NCBI GenBank assembly: GCA_019114265.1
Contig: DXFV01000054.1
Location: 1-12,314, forward strand
Direction of reading: 5' to 3'
DNA from: Anaerofilum faecale
GTDB lineage: Bacteria > Bacillota > Clostridia > Oscillospirales > Ruminococcaceae
DNA length: 12,314 bases
Under the pieces are notes generated by a model that searched no databases, was not told the DNA's origin, and worked only from the letters and a program-made list of their open reading frames with translations. Position numbers and translations under genes: made by a program. Positions within the stretch are counted from its first letter, which is position 1; each line of letters opens with the position of its first letter. Shown here piece after piece: positions 6,284 to 11,411 of this stretch.

Positions 6284-6520
6284 ATGTCCAAAATCAAAAC
6301 CATACCGGCGAGCAGCTTGGAAGATCGCTGCAACCGTCTGGAGTGCATCACCGAAATGGTGTATGCCCTTCATGTGGCCGAAGCCGAGGGGCACGGCCTG
6401 CCGCGCGGCGGCTACGGCTTGGCGCTGCTTATGGTGCGCGACGATCTGCTGGCCCTTCTGGGCGATCTGCAGAGCCTGTACATGGAGGATGAAACCGCAG
6501 AAGGGGAGGGCGCACGATGA
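6284..6520 (+). CDS. Hypothetical small protein
   Basis: This 78-residue protein is unknown. I start it at ATG 6284 because GGAGG lies nine bases upstream, whereas an in-frame ATG at 6233 has no ribosome site. It is probably a small all-helical protein: SSLEDRCNRLECITEMVYAL, then a helix containing GLALLMVRDDLLALLGDLQS, and an acidic tail. It contains a single histidine pair (HVAEAEGHG) but no clear metal site. The stop overlaps the next ATG as ATGA, so the two are probably translationally coupled. Confidence 0.72.
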   Translation: MSKIKTIPASSLEDRCNRLECITEMVYALHVAEAEGHGLPRGGYGLALLMVRDDLLALLGDLQSLYMEDETAEGEGAR

Positions 6521-6870
6521 AACAGACCCCGCAGAAAGCACGGCCCGCAAAGCAGCCGCCCGCCCTGGACGCCCGCGCTATTTTCTTTGAACGTCTGACC
6601 GAAGCGGAAGAACACGCCATGCAGCGCGAGCGCAAAGCGGTTGACTATCTTCTGGAACCGGCGTACAAGCTGCTGGACTATCTTCCCCCGGAGGTTCTGG
6701 AGGACGCAGCCGACGCCATCGGATACGCCATCATGGGCGGCGAGGCAAACGGCTTCTGTGCCGGCTTCTACTACGCCCTGCGGATGATGGCCGGTCTTGA
6801 AGCCGGCGCCGCGCGGTATTATGACCCCATTCACCAGCAAAAGGAGGGCGTAGCCGATGGCAGCATCTGA
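6517..6870 (+). CDS. Hypothetical protein
   Basis: This 117-residue protein has no recognised family. A basic, proline-rich start (about 1-18) is followed by helical segments: FFERLTEAEEHAMQRERKAV, LLEPAYKLLDYLPPEVLEDA, and a glycine-rich, moderately hydrophobic stretch IGYAIMGGEANGFCAGFYYA that is probably too polar for a membrane helix. GGGGAGGG precedes the ATG. It overlaps its downstream neighbour by 14 bp. The fold looks like a small helical accessory protein; no function can be assigned. Confidence 0.75.
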   Translation: MKQTPQKARPAKQPPALDARAIFFERLTEAEEHAMQRERKAVDYLLEPAYKLLDYLPPEVLEDAADAIGYAIMGGEANGFCAGFYYALRMMAGLEAGAARYYDPIHQQKEGVADGSI

Positions 6871-7111
6871 CGCCCACACCGTTATGACAGTGCAGGAGGC
6901 CGAGCAGCTGGGCACATATTGCCCCCACTTTTTCGCCGTGTATGACTTTGTGCGTAACATAGCCGAGCGGCACGGCTGCCGGGACATTGGCACTCCCAAC
7001 GAGTGGGGCACAATGGTATTTTTAAGCACGATCTACAACGCGGGCCGCGTGGACGGTATCCGCGCAGAGCGCACAAAGCGAAAGAGCAACCGCCCTGCAC
7101 GTCCGCTTTGA
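6857..7111 (+). CDS. Hypothetical protein, last gene of the operon
   Basis: This 84-residue protein has AAAAGGAGGGCG upstream of its ATG and starts within the previous gene. Helical segments include TVQEAEQLGTYCPHFFAVYD and FVRNIAERHGCRD, followed by WGTMVFLSTIYNAGRVDGIR and a basic C-terminus (RTKRKSNRPARP) that could contact nucleic acid. The 'IYNAGRVDGIRAER' pattern is common in small phage and mobile-element proteins of Clostridia, by recollection only. Function unknown. A 450-bp non-coding gap follows. Confidence 0.72.
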   Translation: MAASDAHTVMTVQEAEQLGTYCPHFFAVYDFVRNIAERHGCRDIGTPNEWGTMVFLSTIYNAGRVDGIRAERTKRKSNRPARPL

Positions 7112-7182
7112 CAACCAGAGCGACCAATCAGGCGGTACCGCTGCCGCCCTGCACCACGGCCCCGGCGGGCCTCCCGGATCTA

Positions 7183-7226
7183 TGCCGGCTGCCTGCCGGG
7201 GCTGTTTTGCATCCGAGTACAAAGCG
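7183..7226 (+). repeat. 44-bp dispersed repeat, copy B
   Basis: It matches 2161-2204 with four substitutions. Its CCGGC/GCCGG stem followed by GGCTGTTTT could act as a weak terminator for the operon ending at 7111. The octamer at the end of copy A is changed here to CAAAGCGA. Confidence 0.7.
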
Positions 7227-7370
7227 ATCGCGGGCACTGTTCTGCGGAGAGCTGCCCAGGCAGCAGCACCGCGCCGGCCGTGGCCGTCCCGTGCGGGCCG
7301 TCCTGGATGGCCCGCGCCGGAGCAGCTGCCCGCCTGCAGCCCGCTTTGCACAGCTGCCCAAAGCAGCCAC

Positions 7371-7409
7371 ACAAAAAGAAAGCCCGCCCGTGCAGCGAAC
7401 ACGGGCGGG
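7371..7409 (-). terminator. Intrinsic terminator of the minus-strand small RNA
   Basis: CCCGCCCGTG and CACGGGCGGG (7383-7392 and 7400-7409) form a perfect 10-bp stem with a seven-base loop. On the minus strand it is followed by CTTTCTTTTTG. Confidence 0.8.
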
Positions 7410-7456
7410 GAATTGATCGCCATACAAGGCCGGCAAGCCAGTACAAGCAACCGTAT
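7372..7456 (-). ncRNA. Probable small antisense RNA, about 85 nt, upstream of rep
   Basis: A minus-strand promoter is followed by an intrinsic terminator about 50-85 bases later. Any rep mRNA starting upstream of this point would be fully complementary to it. Antisense RNAs that limit Rep synthesis are well known in rolling-circle plasmids (RNAII of pMV158, the countertranscripts of pT181). The only ORF starting inside runs through the terminator, so a coding role is unlikely. The promoter and terminator are seen directly; the regulatory role is inferred. Confidence 0.6.
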
Positions 7457-7492
7457 ACCCAAAGTATACCACGGCGCGCGGGGGCGCGTCAA
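7453..7492 (-). promoter_or_regulatory. Minus-strand promoter with GTATAC boxes
   Basis: On the minus strand, TTGACG (7492-7487) and TATACT (7468-7463) are 18 bases apart. Two GTATAC palindromes (7453-7458 and 7464-7469) start 11 bp apart and cover the -10 and start region. The octamer AGTATACC (7463-7470) recurs at the promoter of the ribbon-helix-helix gene (10335-10342), suggesting common control. Confidence 0.7.
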
Positions 7493-7562
7493 TGCCGGGC
7501 TTGTAATCAATCCTAACACGAGGCGAAAACCAGAAGGATGAAAGACAAGGAGGCCACCCGGC

Positions 7563-8603
7563 ATGAAAAAGAAAGAAAAATACATCCCGTATAACTACGA
7601 GGAGAGCACCGACACCCGCCCGGAGGAGCTGGACGCCCAACAGCTGGCGGGGCTGCTGAACGGGCAAAAGCGGTATGTGTACGCCACCAAGACCATCGAA
7701 GCCGGCAGCCAGATGGAAGTGGAGGTATACCCGGAGTTCACCCGCCTGCCCTCTGGCGTGAAACGGGCGAAGCACCTGGCCGCCCAGCGCGATCTGAACG
7801 AGCGCAACAGCCGCAAGGCCTGTACCCGTGTGATCAACGAGAACTTCGGCCCGCACGATCTGTGGGCTACCTTCACCTATGCGCCGGGCAACGAGCCGCT
7901 GGACTTTGACGAGGCACAGGCGAATATCAGCCGGTACATAAAGCGCCTGAACTACCACCGCAAGAAAGCGGGCTTGCCGTCTGCGCGGTATGTGTATGTG
8001 ACCGAGTGGCAGGAGGGAGGCGAGGACGCGGAGGAAATCCGCTGCCATCACCACATCGTCATGGACGGGCTGTTTCCGATGGACGAGGTGGAAAAGCTGT
8101 GGAAGCTGGGCCGCCGCAACCAGGTGCGCCGCCTGGATTGTGACCGGCACGGGCTGTCTGGCCTGGGAATGTACATTACCAAAGCGCCCCGAGGCAAAAA
8201 GAAGTGGTGCGCGTCTGTTGGCCTGCGCCCTCCCCGAGAGCGCAAAAACCACCGCGACTTCGGCCCCGCTGCCGTCAAGAAGATGGCCCTTGACCACAAG
8301 GAAATTGCAAAGCGGATGGAAAAGAAGTACCCCGGATACTGGTACGAGGGCGGGGAAGTGCGCTGCAATCCGGCCAACAGGCTGCTGTATGTGTATGCCC
8401 AGCTGCGGCGCAAGGCTCGGCCCGGCGATCATGTGACCGTCTGCTTTGACCTGCTGGACGGCGTGCGCCTGCCCGGAGCCGGCCGGGATATCTGGCAGGT
8501 GGAGCAGCTGGCCGAGCGCGGCGGCAGGCCGTGGGCGCAGGTGCGTGCCGGGAAGCGCACGGCATGGCTGCCGGCGGTGTCGCTGGTCGTGGTGCAGGTA
8601 TAG
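7563..8603 (+). CDS. HUH-type replication initiator (Rep)
   Basis: This 346-residue protein is a rolling-circle type Rep endonuclease that would nick a double-strand origin and start replication of the excised element. Motif I is LWATFTYAP near 100-108, motif II (HUH) is CHHHIVMDG with His162-164, and motif III is MYITK with the probable catalytic Tyr204 and Lys207. Only one candidate tyrosine is in motif III. The N-terminal 60 residues and the C-terminal small beta-rich domain (about 288-346, with TAWLPAVSLVVVQV) are not assigned. AAGGAGG lies nine bases before the ATG. An SF3 helicase is absent from the insert, so replication would need a host helicase such as PcrA. The nick site was not identified. 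Confidence 0.87.
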   Translation: MKKKEKYIPYNYEESTDTRPEELDAQQLAGLLNGQKRYVYATKTIEAGSQMEVEVYPEFTRLPSGVKRAKHLAAQRDLNERNSRKACTRVINENFGPHDLWATFTYAPGNEPLDFDEAQANISRYIKRLNYHRKKAGLPSARYVYVTEWQEGGEDAEEIRCHHHIVMDGLFPMDEVEKLWKLGRRNQVRRLDCDRHGLSGLGMYITKAPRGKKKWCASVGLRPPRERKNHRDFGPAAVKKMALDHKEIAKRMEKKYPGYWYEGGEVRCNPANRLLYVYAQLRRKARPGDHVTVCFDLLDGVRLPGAGRDIWQVEQLAERGGRPWAQVRAGKRTAWLPAVSLVVVQV

Positions 8604-8691
8604 CCCGCCTGCAGCGCCGCCGCCTTGCCGATCTGGCCGCCGTCCCTTGCCAGTGCTGTGCCCTCTCTTTCTCCTATGCAAGCCCCCGTTT

Positions 8692-8715
8692 GCCTGCCCT
8701 CTGGCGGGCTGTTTG
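8692..8715 (+). terminator. Probable intrinsic terminator after rep
   Basis: GCCTGCC (8692-8698) pairs with GGCGGGC (8703-8709) over seven positions, one a wobble, around CTCT, followed by TGTTTG. The T-tract is imperfect, so it may be leaky. Confidence 0.5.
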
Positions 8716-8730
8716 TGCTGTATAAACATA

Positions 8731-8747
8731 CAAAGCGGCCCGCTTTG
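8731..8747. repeat. Inverted pair of CAAAGCGG octamers
   Basis: CAAAGCGG and CCGCTTTG face each other across one C, forming a near-perfect palindrome 31 bp before the sigma factor gene. It is the only place in the window where two copies of this octamer abut. Confidence 0.8.
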
Positions 8748-8777
8748 CGCTAAATCCAGTGGAAAGGACGAGACACC

Positions 8778-9671
8778 ATGCATCAGAAAGCAGAGACCAG
8801 GCAGAGAGAAACCACCGGCGCACAGGCCCCACAAGCGCCCCAGCAGCCCACCAACGAGCAGTTGGCGGCGCTGGCAAAGGATGGGGACAGGCAGGCTCTG
8901 GCCGCGCTCTGGGCGCAAAATAAGGGCCTGCTGTACATCCTGTGCCGCCGGTATGCGTCCCGCTTTGCCTGGCGGGCTGCCGCTGCCGGCGTCACCTGGG
9001 AGGACATCCAGCAGGAGGGGTATTTCATGATCTGCACGGCGGTGCGCCTGTATGACCCCGCCAGGGGCGCACAGTTCGCGTCCCTGCTGCCGTATATCGT
9101 GCGCAACCACCTGCAGGAGCTGCTGGGCATCCGCACCCAACGGGCGCGGAACGACCCTCTATCCAAAGCGGCCAGCCTGGACGAACCGCTGGACGCCGAG
9201 GACGAAGCCGGCGCTACCCGCGCCGATCTGGTGCCCGACCCGGCCGCCGTTGCTGCCTTTGAGAGCGCGGAACAGGCGCTCTTCATCCGCAAGCTGCGCG
9301 CCGATCTGGAACGCTCCCTCGCCCGGCTGGATCCCCGGCAGGCCGACGCCCTGCGGGGCAAGTATTACATGGGGTACACCCTACAGCAGCTGGCCGAAAG
9401 CATGGGCGTTTCCCAGGAACGCGCGCGGCAGCTGCAAGCGAAAGGTCTGGCCGCCATGCGCCGGTGTGTACGGGAACTGCGCCCCTATCTGGACGAGATA
9501 CGCACCATCCACGCATACAGGGGCACCGGCTTCGGCGCGTGGAAAAACGGCGGCAGCGTGGAGGAACGCACCGCCGAGCGCCTGGAACGCGAACAGCGCC
9601 AGTTCGCGCACTCTGCTGCCCAGGAGCTGGCCAAGACGCTGGAGGATGCCCGGCAGGAAAAAGGGGGATAA
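8778..9671 (+). CDS. Sigma-70-family RNA polymerase sigma factor
   Basis: This 297-residue protein has region 2 features at about 26-118 (ALWAQNKGLLYILCRRYASR, then VTWEDIQQEGYFMICTAVRL and YDPARGAQFASLLPYIVRNH, the core-binding and -10-recognition helices). It also has region 4 at about 178-231, with the helix-turn-helix YTLQQLAESMGVSQERARQL for -35 contact. The linker is acidic and alanine-rich, and a charged 65-residue C-terminal extension is not part of the usual fold. AAAGGA precedes the ATG at 8778. It could direct RNA polymerase to promoters of this element or its helper; all clear promoters seen in the window are sigma-A-like, so its targets are unknown. A promoter for this gene was not found; readthrough from rep is possible. 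Confidence 0.88.
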   Translation: MHQKAETRQRETTGAQAPQAPQQPTNEQLAALAKDGDRQALAALWAQNKGLLYILCRRYASRFAWRAAAAGVTWEDIQQEGYFMICTAVRLYDPARGAQFASLLPYIVRNHLQELLGIRTQRARNDPLSKAASLDEPLDAEDEAGATRADLVPDPAAVAAFESAEQALFIRKLRADLERSLARLDPRQADALRGKYYMGYTLQQLAESMGVSQERARQLQAKGLAAMRRCVRELRPYLDEIRTIHAYRGTGFGAWKNGGSVEERTAERLEREQRQFAHSAAQELAKTLEDARQEKGG

Positions 9672-9850
9672 CCACCCCTCGCCCCGCCCCCTCTGTGCTT
9701 CACGCCGTCACTACGAAGATTTTCTCACGGGAAAGCGGCACAACGGCCAGCGCCTGGCCTACGGCAGCGGAGCAGGTACACTTGGACCGATGCCCGAATT
9801 GCATCGATGCCCGAAAATGACCCCCCATCAAAAAACGGCGGGCATGATCT

Positions 9851-9958
9851 GACCGCTTTATCGTGTGGGTCCAGGACATCCGGGATTTTATCCCCGCCCA
9901 CGTGGGTGCGGTAGCCGGGTATTTTATGACACGACACGCGCACGGGGAAATCGGCTGA
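9851..9958 (+). pseudogene. Possible gene remnant
   Basis: The frame reads DRFIVWVQDIRDFIPAHVGA then VAGYFMTRHAHGEIG and stops at 9956-9958. It has the hydrophobic spacing of a genuine protein and a GC-rich third position, but a stop codon lies just upstream at 9845-9847 and no ribosome site or ATG precedes it. A GTG at 9863 is the only internal alternative. The opposite strand also has an open frame here, so the call is weak. Confidence 0.22.
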
Positions 9959-10045
9959 CATCCGCGCCCCTGCGCCGCCGGCTGCTACTTGGCATTTTGT
10001 AACACGATAACGCGCAAAAACCGCAAAAAGCAGGGGGGTTCACGC

Positions 10046-10089
10046 AAAAAAAACACCCACCAAAGCGGCCAGATGGGCAGCATGGTGGG
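10046..10089 (-). terminator. Intrinsic terminator of the ribbon-helix-helix gene
   Basis: On the minus strand, CCCACC (10089-10084) and GGTGGG (10061-10056) form a six-base stem around a 22-base loop, followed two bases later by eight T. It begins seven bases after the stop codon. A CAAAGCGG octamer overlaps the stem and loop. Confidence 0.65.
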
Positions 10090-10095
10090 CGGTGG

Positions 10096-10296
10096 TTACT
10101 GATGGTTGTCCCTCTCCATTGTTTCGTTGATGGCCCGGGTGATGAAGCCGTTCACGCTCTCACCACGGGCGGCAGCGTGGGTCCTGATCACTTCCCGCTG
10201 CCCTTTGGGCACCGCAAGGCTCACACGGTCGTATGCTTTGGCATTGTACTTGTTGTTGGCCCGGATGCGGGCCGGGCTGTTCTTGTTTTCGCCCAT
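10096..10296 (-). CDS. Ribbon-helix-helix DNA-binding protein (Arc/CopG-like)
   Basis: This 66-residue protein has a basic N-terminus and a ribbon-helix-helix domain: the beta strand AYDRVSLAVPKG, helix A in QREVIRTHAAARG, and helix B in SVNGFITRAINETM (about residues 21-60). Such proteins bind as dimers to short dyads and usually repress their own genes; CopG of pMV158 controls plasmid copy number. GGAGGTG lies a few bases before the ATG at 10296. The promoter contains an inverted repeat of GGTATACT, a likely autoregulatory operator, and the same box is found at the small-RNA promoter upstream of rep. Confidence 0.85.
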   Translation of the reverse strand: MGENKNSPARIRANNKYNAKAYDRVSLAVPKGQREVIRTHAAARGESVNGFITRAINETMERDNHQ

Positions 10297-10313
10297 CGTG
10301 CCACCTCCAAAAC

Positions 10314-10342
10314 GGTATACTTTTCACTGTAATCAGTATACC
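10314..10342. promoter_or_regulatory. Probable operator of the ribbon-helix-helix gene
   Basis: GGTATACT (10314-10321) and AGTATACC (10335-10342) are a perfect 8-bp inverted repeat around 13 bases. The right half-site contains the -10 box, so binding would block transcription. Confidence 0.65.
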
Positions 10343-10363
10343 ACAAAGCGACACAATTAACAA
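10335..10363 (-). promoter_or_regulatory. Promoter of the ribbon-helix-helix gene
   Basis: On the minus strand, TTGTTA (10363-10358) and TATACT (10340-10335) are separated by 17 bases. This lies about 40 bases upstream of the ATG. Confidence 0.7.
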
Positions 10364-10410
10364 GTACAAAAGTGCTGAAATAAACACTAAATCATTGTAT
10401 AATATGCGCA

Positions 10411-10439
10411 TTGTTTACACTTAATCAGTGTGATATAAT
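10411..10439 (+). promoter_or_regulatory. Promoter of a 30-codon ORF, with an internal dyad
   Basis: TTGTTT (10411-10416) and a perfect TATAAT (10434-10439) are 17 bases apart. The spacer contains ACACT and AGTGT as an inverted repeat around five bases, a possible operator. Confidence 0.65.
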
Positions 10440-10474
10440 AAGATTGTAGCAAAGGGGCCGGAAAGGAGGCCGGC

Positions 10475-10567
10475 ATGACAAGCAAGCAGTTTGCAGCACT
10501 TCCCCGCAGCCAGCAGATTGAACGCTTTAACGCATACAAGAAAGCGGCCAGCTGCTCCAACAGCTGA
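10475..10567 (+). CDS. Very small ORF, 30 codons
   Basis: The peptide begins MTSKQFAALPRSQQIERFNA and ends with a cysteine- and serine-containing tail (ASCSNS). AAAGGAGG sits five bases before the ATG and a good promoter ends 35 bases upstream, so expression is likely although the product is tiny. It is basic and soluble-looking with one amphipathic helix, and it has no membrane segment. A minus-strand promoter at 10623-10651 would produce RNA complementary to its 3' part. Function unknown; the ORF could also be the truncated start of a longer protein. Confidence 0.5.
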   Translation: MTSKQFAALPRSQQIERFNAYKKAASCSNS

Positions 10568-10589
10568 CCGCCGATAGCATGAAACCCAT
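10527..10589 (-). CDS. Possible 20-codon hydrophobic peptide, antisense to the 30-codon ORF
   Basis: On the minus strand an ATG at 10589 opens MGFMLSAVSCWSSWPLSCMR and then stops. It is hydrophobic with two tryptophans and a basic end. Its upstream GGTGG is only a fair ribosome site. It lies about 25 bases after the predicted start of a minus-strand promoter and overlaps the end of the plus-strand 30-codon ORF. The overlapping, convergent layout recalls type I toxin-antitoxin pairs, but the evidence is thin. Confidence 0.22.
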   Translation of the reverse strand: MGFMLSAVSCWSSWPLSCMR

Positions 10590-10903
10590 CTGAACCACCA
10601 AACAGGCCCCTTTGCTGCCCTTATTATACCGCACCGCTTTGTATCTGGCAATAGGGCGGCTGCCGTTGTCCCCCTGGGGGACATAGCTGAAGCCCCCGCC
10701 CTGGCAGACCGCACGCATCCGCTGCGTAAAACCGCCCAGGCTTGCGCGCATGGGGGGTGGGGTATTCCCCCACCCGCACCCACCCGGCGACCCAATGCCG
10801 CCAGCGCCGATTTACACACAGAAAAATATGGCATATCCCAAAAAACGGCCCGGAACGCTCCAATGGTGAACGATCTGGGCCGCTTTGGTGGGCGGTATTT
10901 AAT
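10568..10903. other. Non-coding stretch with two further hairpins
   Basis: No credible gene apart from the weak minus-strand peptide start. Hairpins occur at 10667-10683 (TGTCCCCC and GGGGGACA around one T) and 10755-10775 (GGGTGGGG and CCCCACCC around five bases). CCGCTTTG octamers are at 10634 and 10880. The hairpins resemble in design those at 3149-3857. Confidence 0.6.
10623..10651 (-). promoter_or_regulatory. Minus-strand promoter facing the 30-codon ORF
   Basis: On the minus strand, TTGCCA (10651-10646) and a perfect TATAAT (10628-10623) are 17 bases apart. A CAAAGCGG octamer lies in the spacer. No terminator was identified for the resulting transcript. Confidence 0.6.
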
Positions 10904-10931
10904 TTGACATTAGATATAGTCGCCTTATAAT
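10904..10931 (+). promoter_or_regulatory. Sigma-A promoter of the 36-codon ORF
   Basis: Perfect TTGACA (10904-10909) and TATAAT (10926-10931) boxes are separated by 16 bases. The predicted start is near 10938. Confidence 0.8.
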
Positions 10932-10981
10932 ATATTCAGAGGCCAATTTGATGATTATGGTATCAAAAGGGGTTGATTTTT

Positions 10982-11092
10982 ATGTTGGACGGCGAAAAGC
11001 TCTCGGGCGAACAGGCGTACGAATTTATTGTGAAAGCATACGAGGAAGCAAAGCGGCTCGCTGCCGAAAGGAAAGAAAAGGGTCTCGACTAA
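10982..11092 (+). CDS. Small protein, 36 residues, in its own transcription unit
   Basis: The ORF begins MLDGEKLSGEQAYEFIVKAY, continues as a charged amphipathic helix (EEAKRLAAERKEKG) and ends LD. AAGGGG lies nine bases upstream of the ATG. It is bracketed by a near-perfect sigma-A promoter and a strong terminator that overlaps its stop codon, giving a single transcript of about 180 bases. This compact arrangement argues that the peptide is expressed. It has no membrane segment. Possible roles include an anti-repressor-like or recombinase-accessory peptide, but none is shown by the sequence. A longer overlapping frame from 10948 runs through the terminator and is less likely. Confidence 0.6.
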   Translation: MLDGEKLSGEQAYEFIVKAYEEAKRLAAERKEKGLD

Positions 11093-11120
11093 AACCACGA
11101 TGCACGGCACCGTGGTTTTT
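11091..11120 (+). terminator. Intrinsic terminator after the 36-codon ORF
   Basis: AAAACCACG (11091-11099) and CGTGGTTTT (11111-11119) form a perfect 9-bp stem around 11 bases and continue into a T run. The A-rich left side means it could also work on the minus strand. Confidence 0.8.
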
Positions 11121-11411
11121 CTCTATCCAAAACATCCGTCTTGCACGCGTGCAAGATTCAAAACTCGACATTCGCAAAAGTTGCAACTTTTTGTGAATAT
11201 CTCAACGGTTTCTTGAATTTCATCAACAGAAATATCAACTAACATAACAACTTTTGCAAAACCAATAACAGTTTTGCAAAAACATAACGATCACCACCCA
11301 TCAGACGGCAGGGCGGTTTTCTCTGTCCAATCCACACGCTTCGCCCTATTGTTTATCCGCTTTACGCTTTGTAGAAAAATAAAATCGTGGGTAAAAGAGC
11401 AATCGCACCAG
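11121..11411. other. AT-rich right end of the insert with palindromes
   Basis: No gene is visible. It contains the perfect palindrome CTTGCACGCGTGCAAG (11140-11155), an imperfect inverted repeat centred on TTGCAA (11171-11197), and TTTTGCAAAA twice (11252-11261 and 11272-11281), exactly 20 bp apart. The composition differs sharply from the GC-rich interior, and CAAAGCGG is absent. It may hold accessory sites for the recombinase or a DNA-bending protein. Confidence 0.65.

Larger units (their letters stand above)
7112..7562. other. Non-coding leader region upstream of rep
   Basis: No convincing ORF is present. The region holds the second copy of the 44-bp repeat (7183-7226), a CCGCTTTG octamer at 7341, and a minus-strand promoter and terminator defining a probable small RNA. 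I found no plus-strand promoter for rep, so rep may be transcribed by readthrough from the operon. In that case its leader would be complementary to the small RNA. Confidence 0.6.
9672..10095. other. Region after the sigma gene with repeats and possible decayed coding sequence
   Basis: No complete gene is convincing. Frame fragments look protein-like (a HYEDFLTGKRHNGQRLAYGS stretch near 9710, HLDRCPNCIDARK near 9780-9818, and the piece at 9851-9958) but lie in different frames separated by stops. Direct repeats are present: GATGCCCGAA at 9789-9798 and 9806-9815 with CGGGCAT inverted at 9839-9845, and an imperfect 22-base repeat starting ATTTT at 9921 and 9994. These could be Rep-binding iterons or simply decay. 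Confidence 0.45.
941..11056. repeat. CAAAGCGG octamer, 26 dispersed copies
   Basis: Plus-strand copies start at 941, 1553, 2198, 3095, 3462, 3656, 5548, 5655, 6077, 6633, 8308, 8731, 9164, 10061 and 11049. Reverse-complement copies start at 1434, 2351, 3375, 3558, 5039, 7103, 7341, 8740, 8960, 10634 and 10880. About half lie in non-coding DNA, often extended to CAAAGCGGCC. None occurs in 1-474, in the AT-rich repressor gene, or after 11056. Counting was by eye, so one or two may be missed. Confidence 0.8.
475..11411. mobile_element. Integrative element (about 10.94 kb) with serine recombinase and HUH Rep, inserted in a helicase-primase gene
   Basis: The boundaries come from the interrupted gene. 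Codon CGC at 475-477 and codon CGC at 11412-11414 are in compatible frames, and joining them restores a continuous helicase-primase. A large serine recombinase is encoded at the left end, as expected for such an element. The contents include a repressor switch, an excisionase-like protein, dinD, an HUH Rep, a sigma factor and small regulators. No relaxase, conjugation apparatus, capsid or resistance gene is seen, so it could be a mobilizable or satellite-like element that relies on a helper. The insert is mostly GC-rich, while the flanks, the repressor gene and the last 320 bases are visibly more AT-rich. Confidence 0.85.

Noticed and set aside
7128..9140. Minus-strand open frame of 670 codons
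   Set aside because: It is antisense to rep and the sigma gene, is an effect of high GC third positions, and crosses a terminator; no family features.
9725..9961. Minus-strand 78-codon open frame after the sigma gene
   Set aside because: Its start has only a weak AGGGG upstream and no family is recognised; kept only as part of the ambiguous region.
10948..11196. Plus-strand open frame of 82 codons overlapping the 36-codon ORF
   Set aside because: It runs through a strong terminator, has no good ribosome site and has an unlikely composition.
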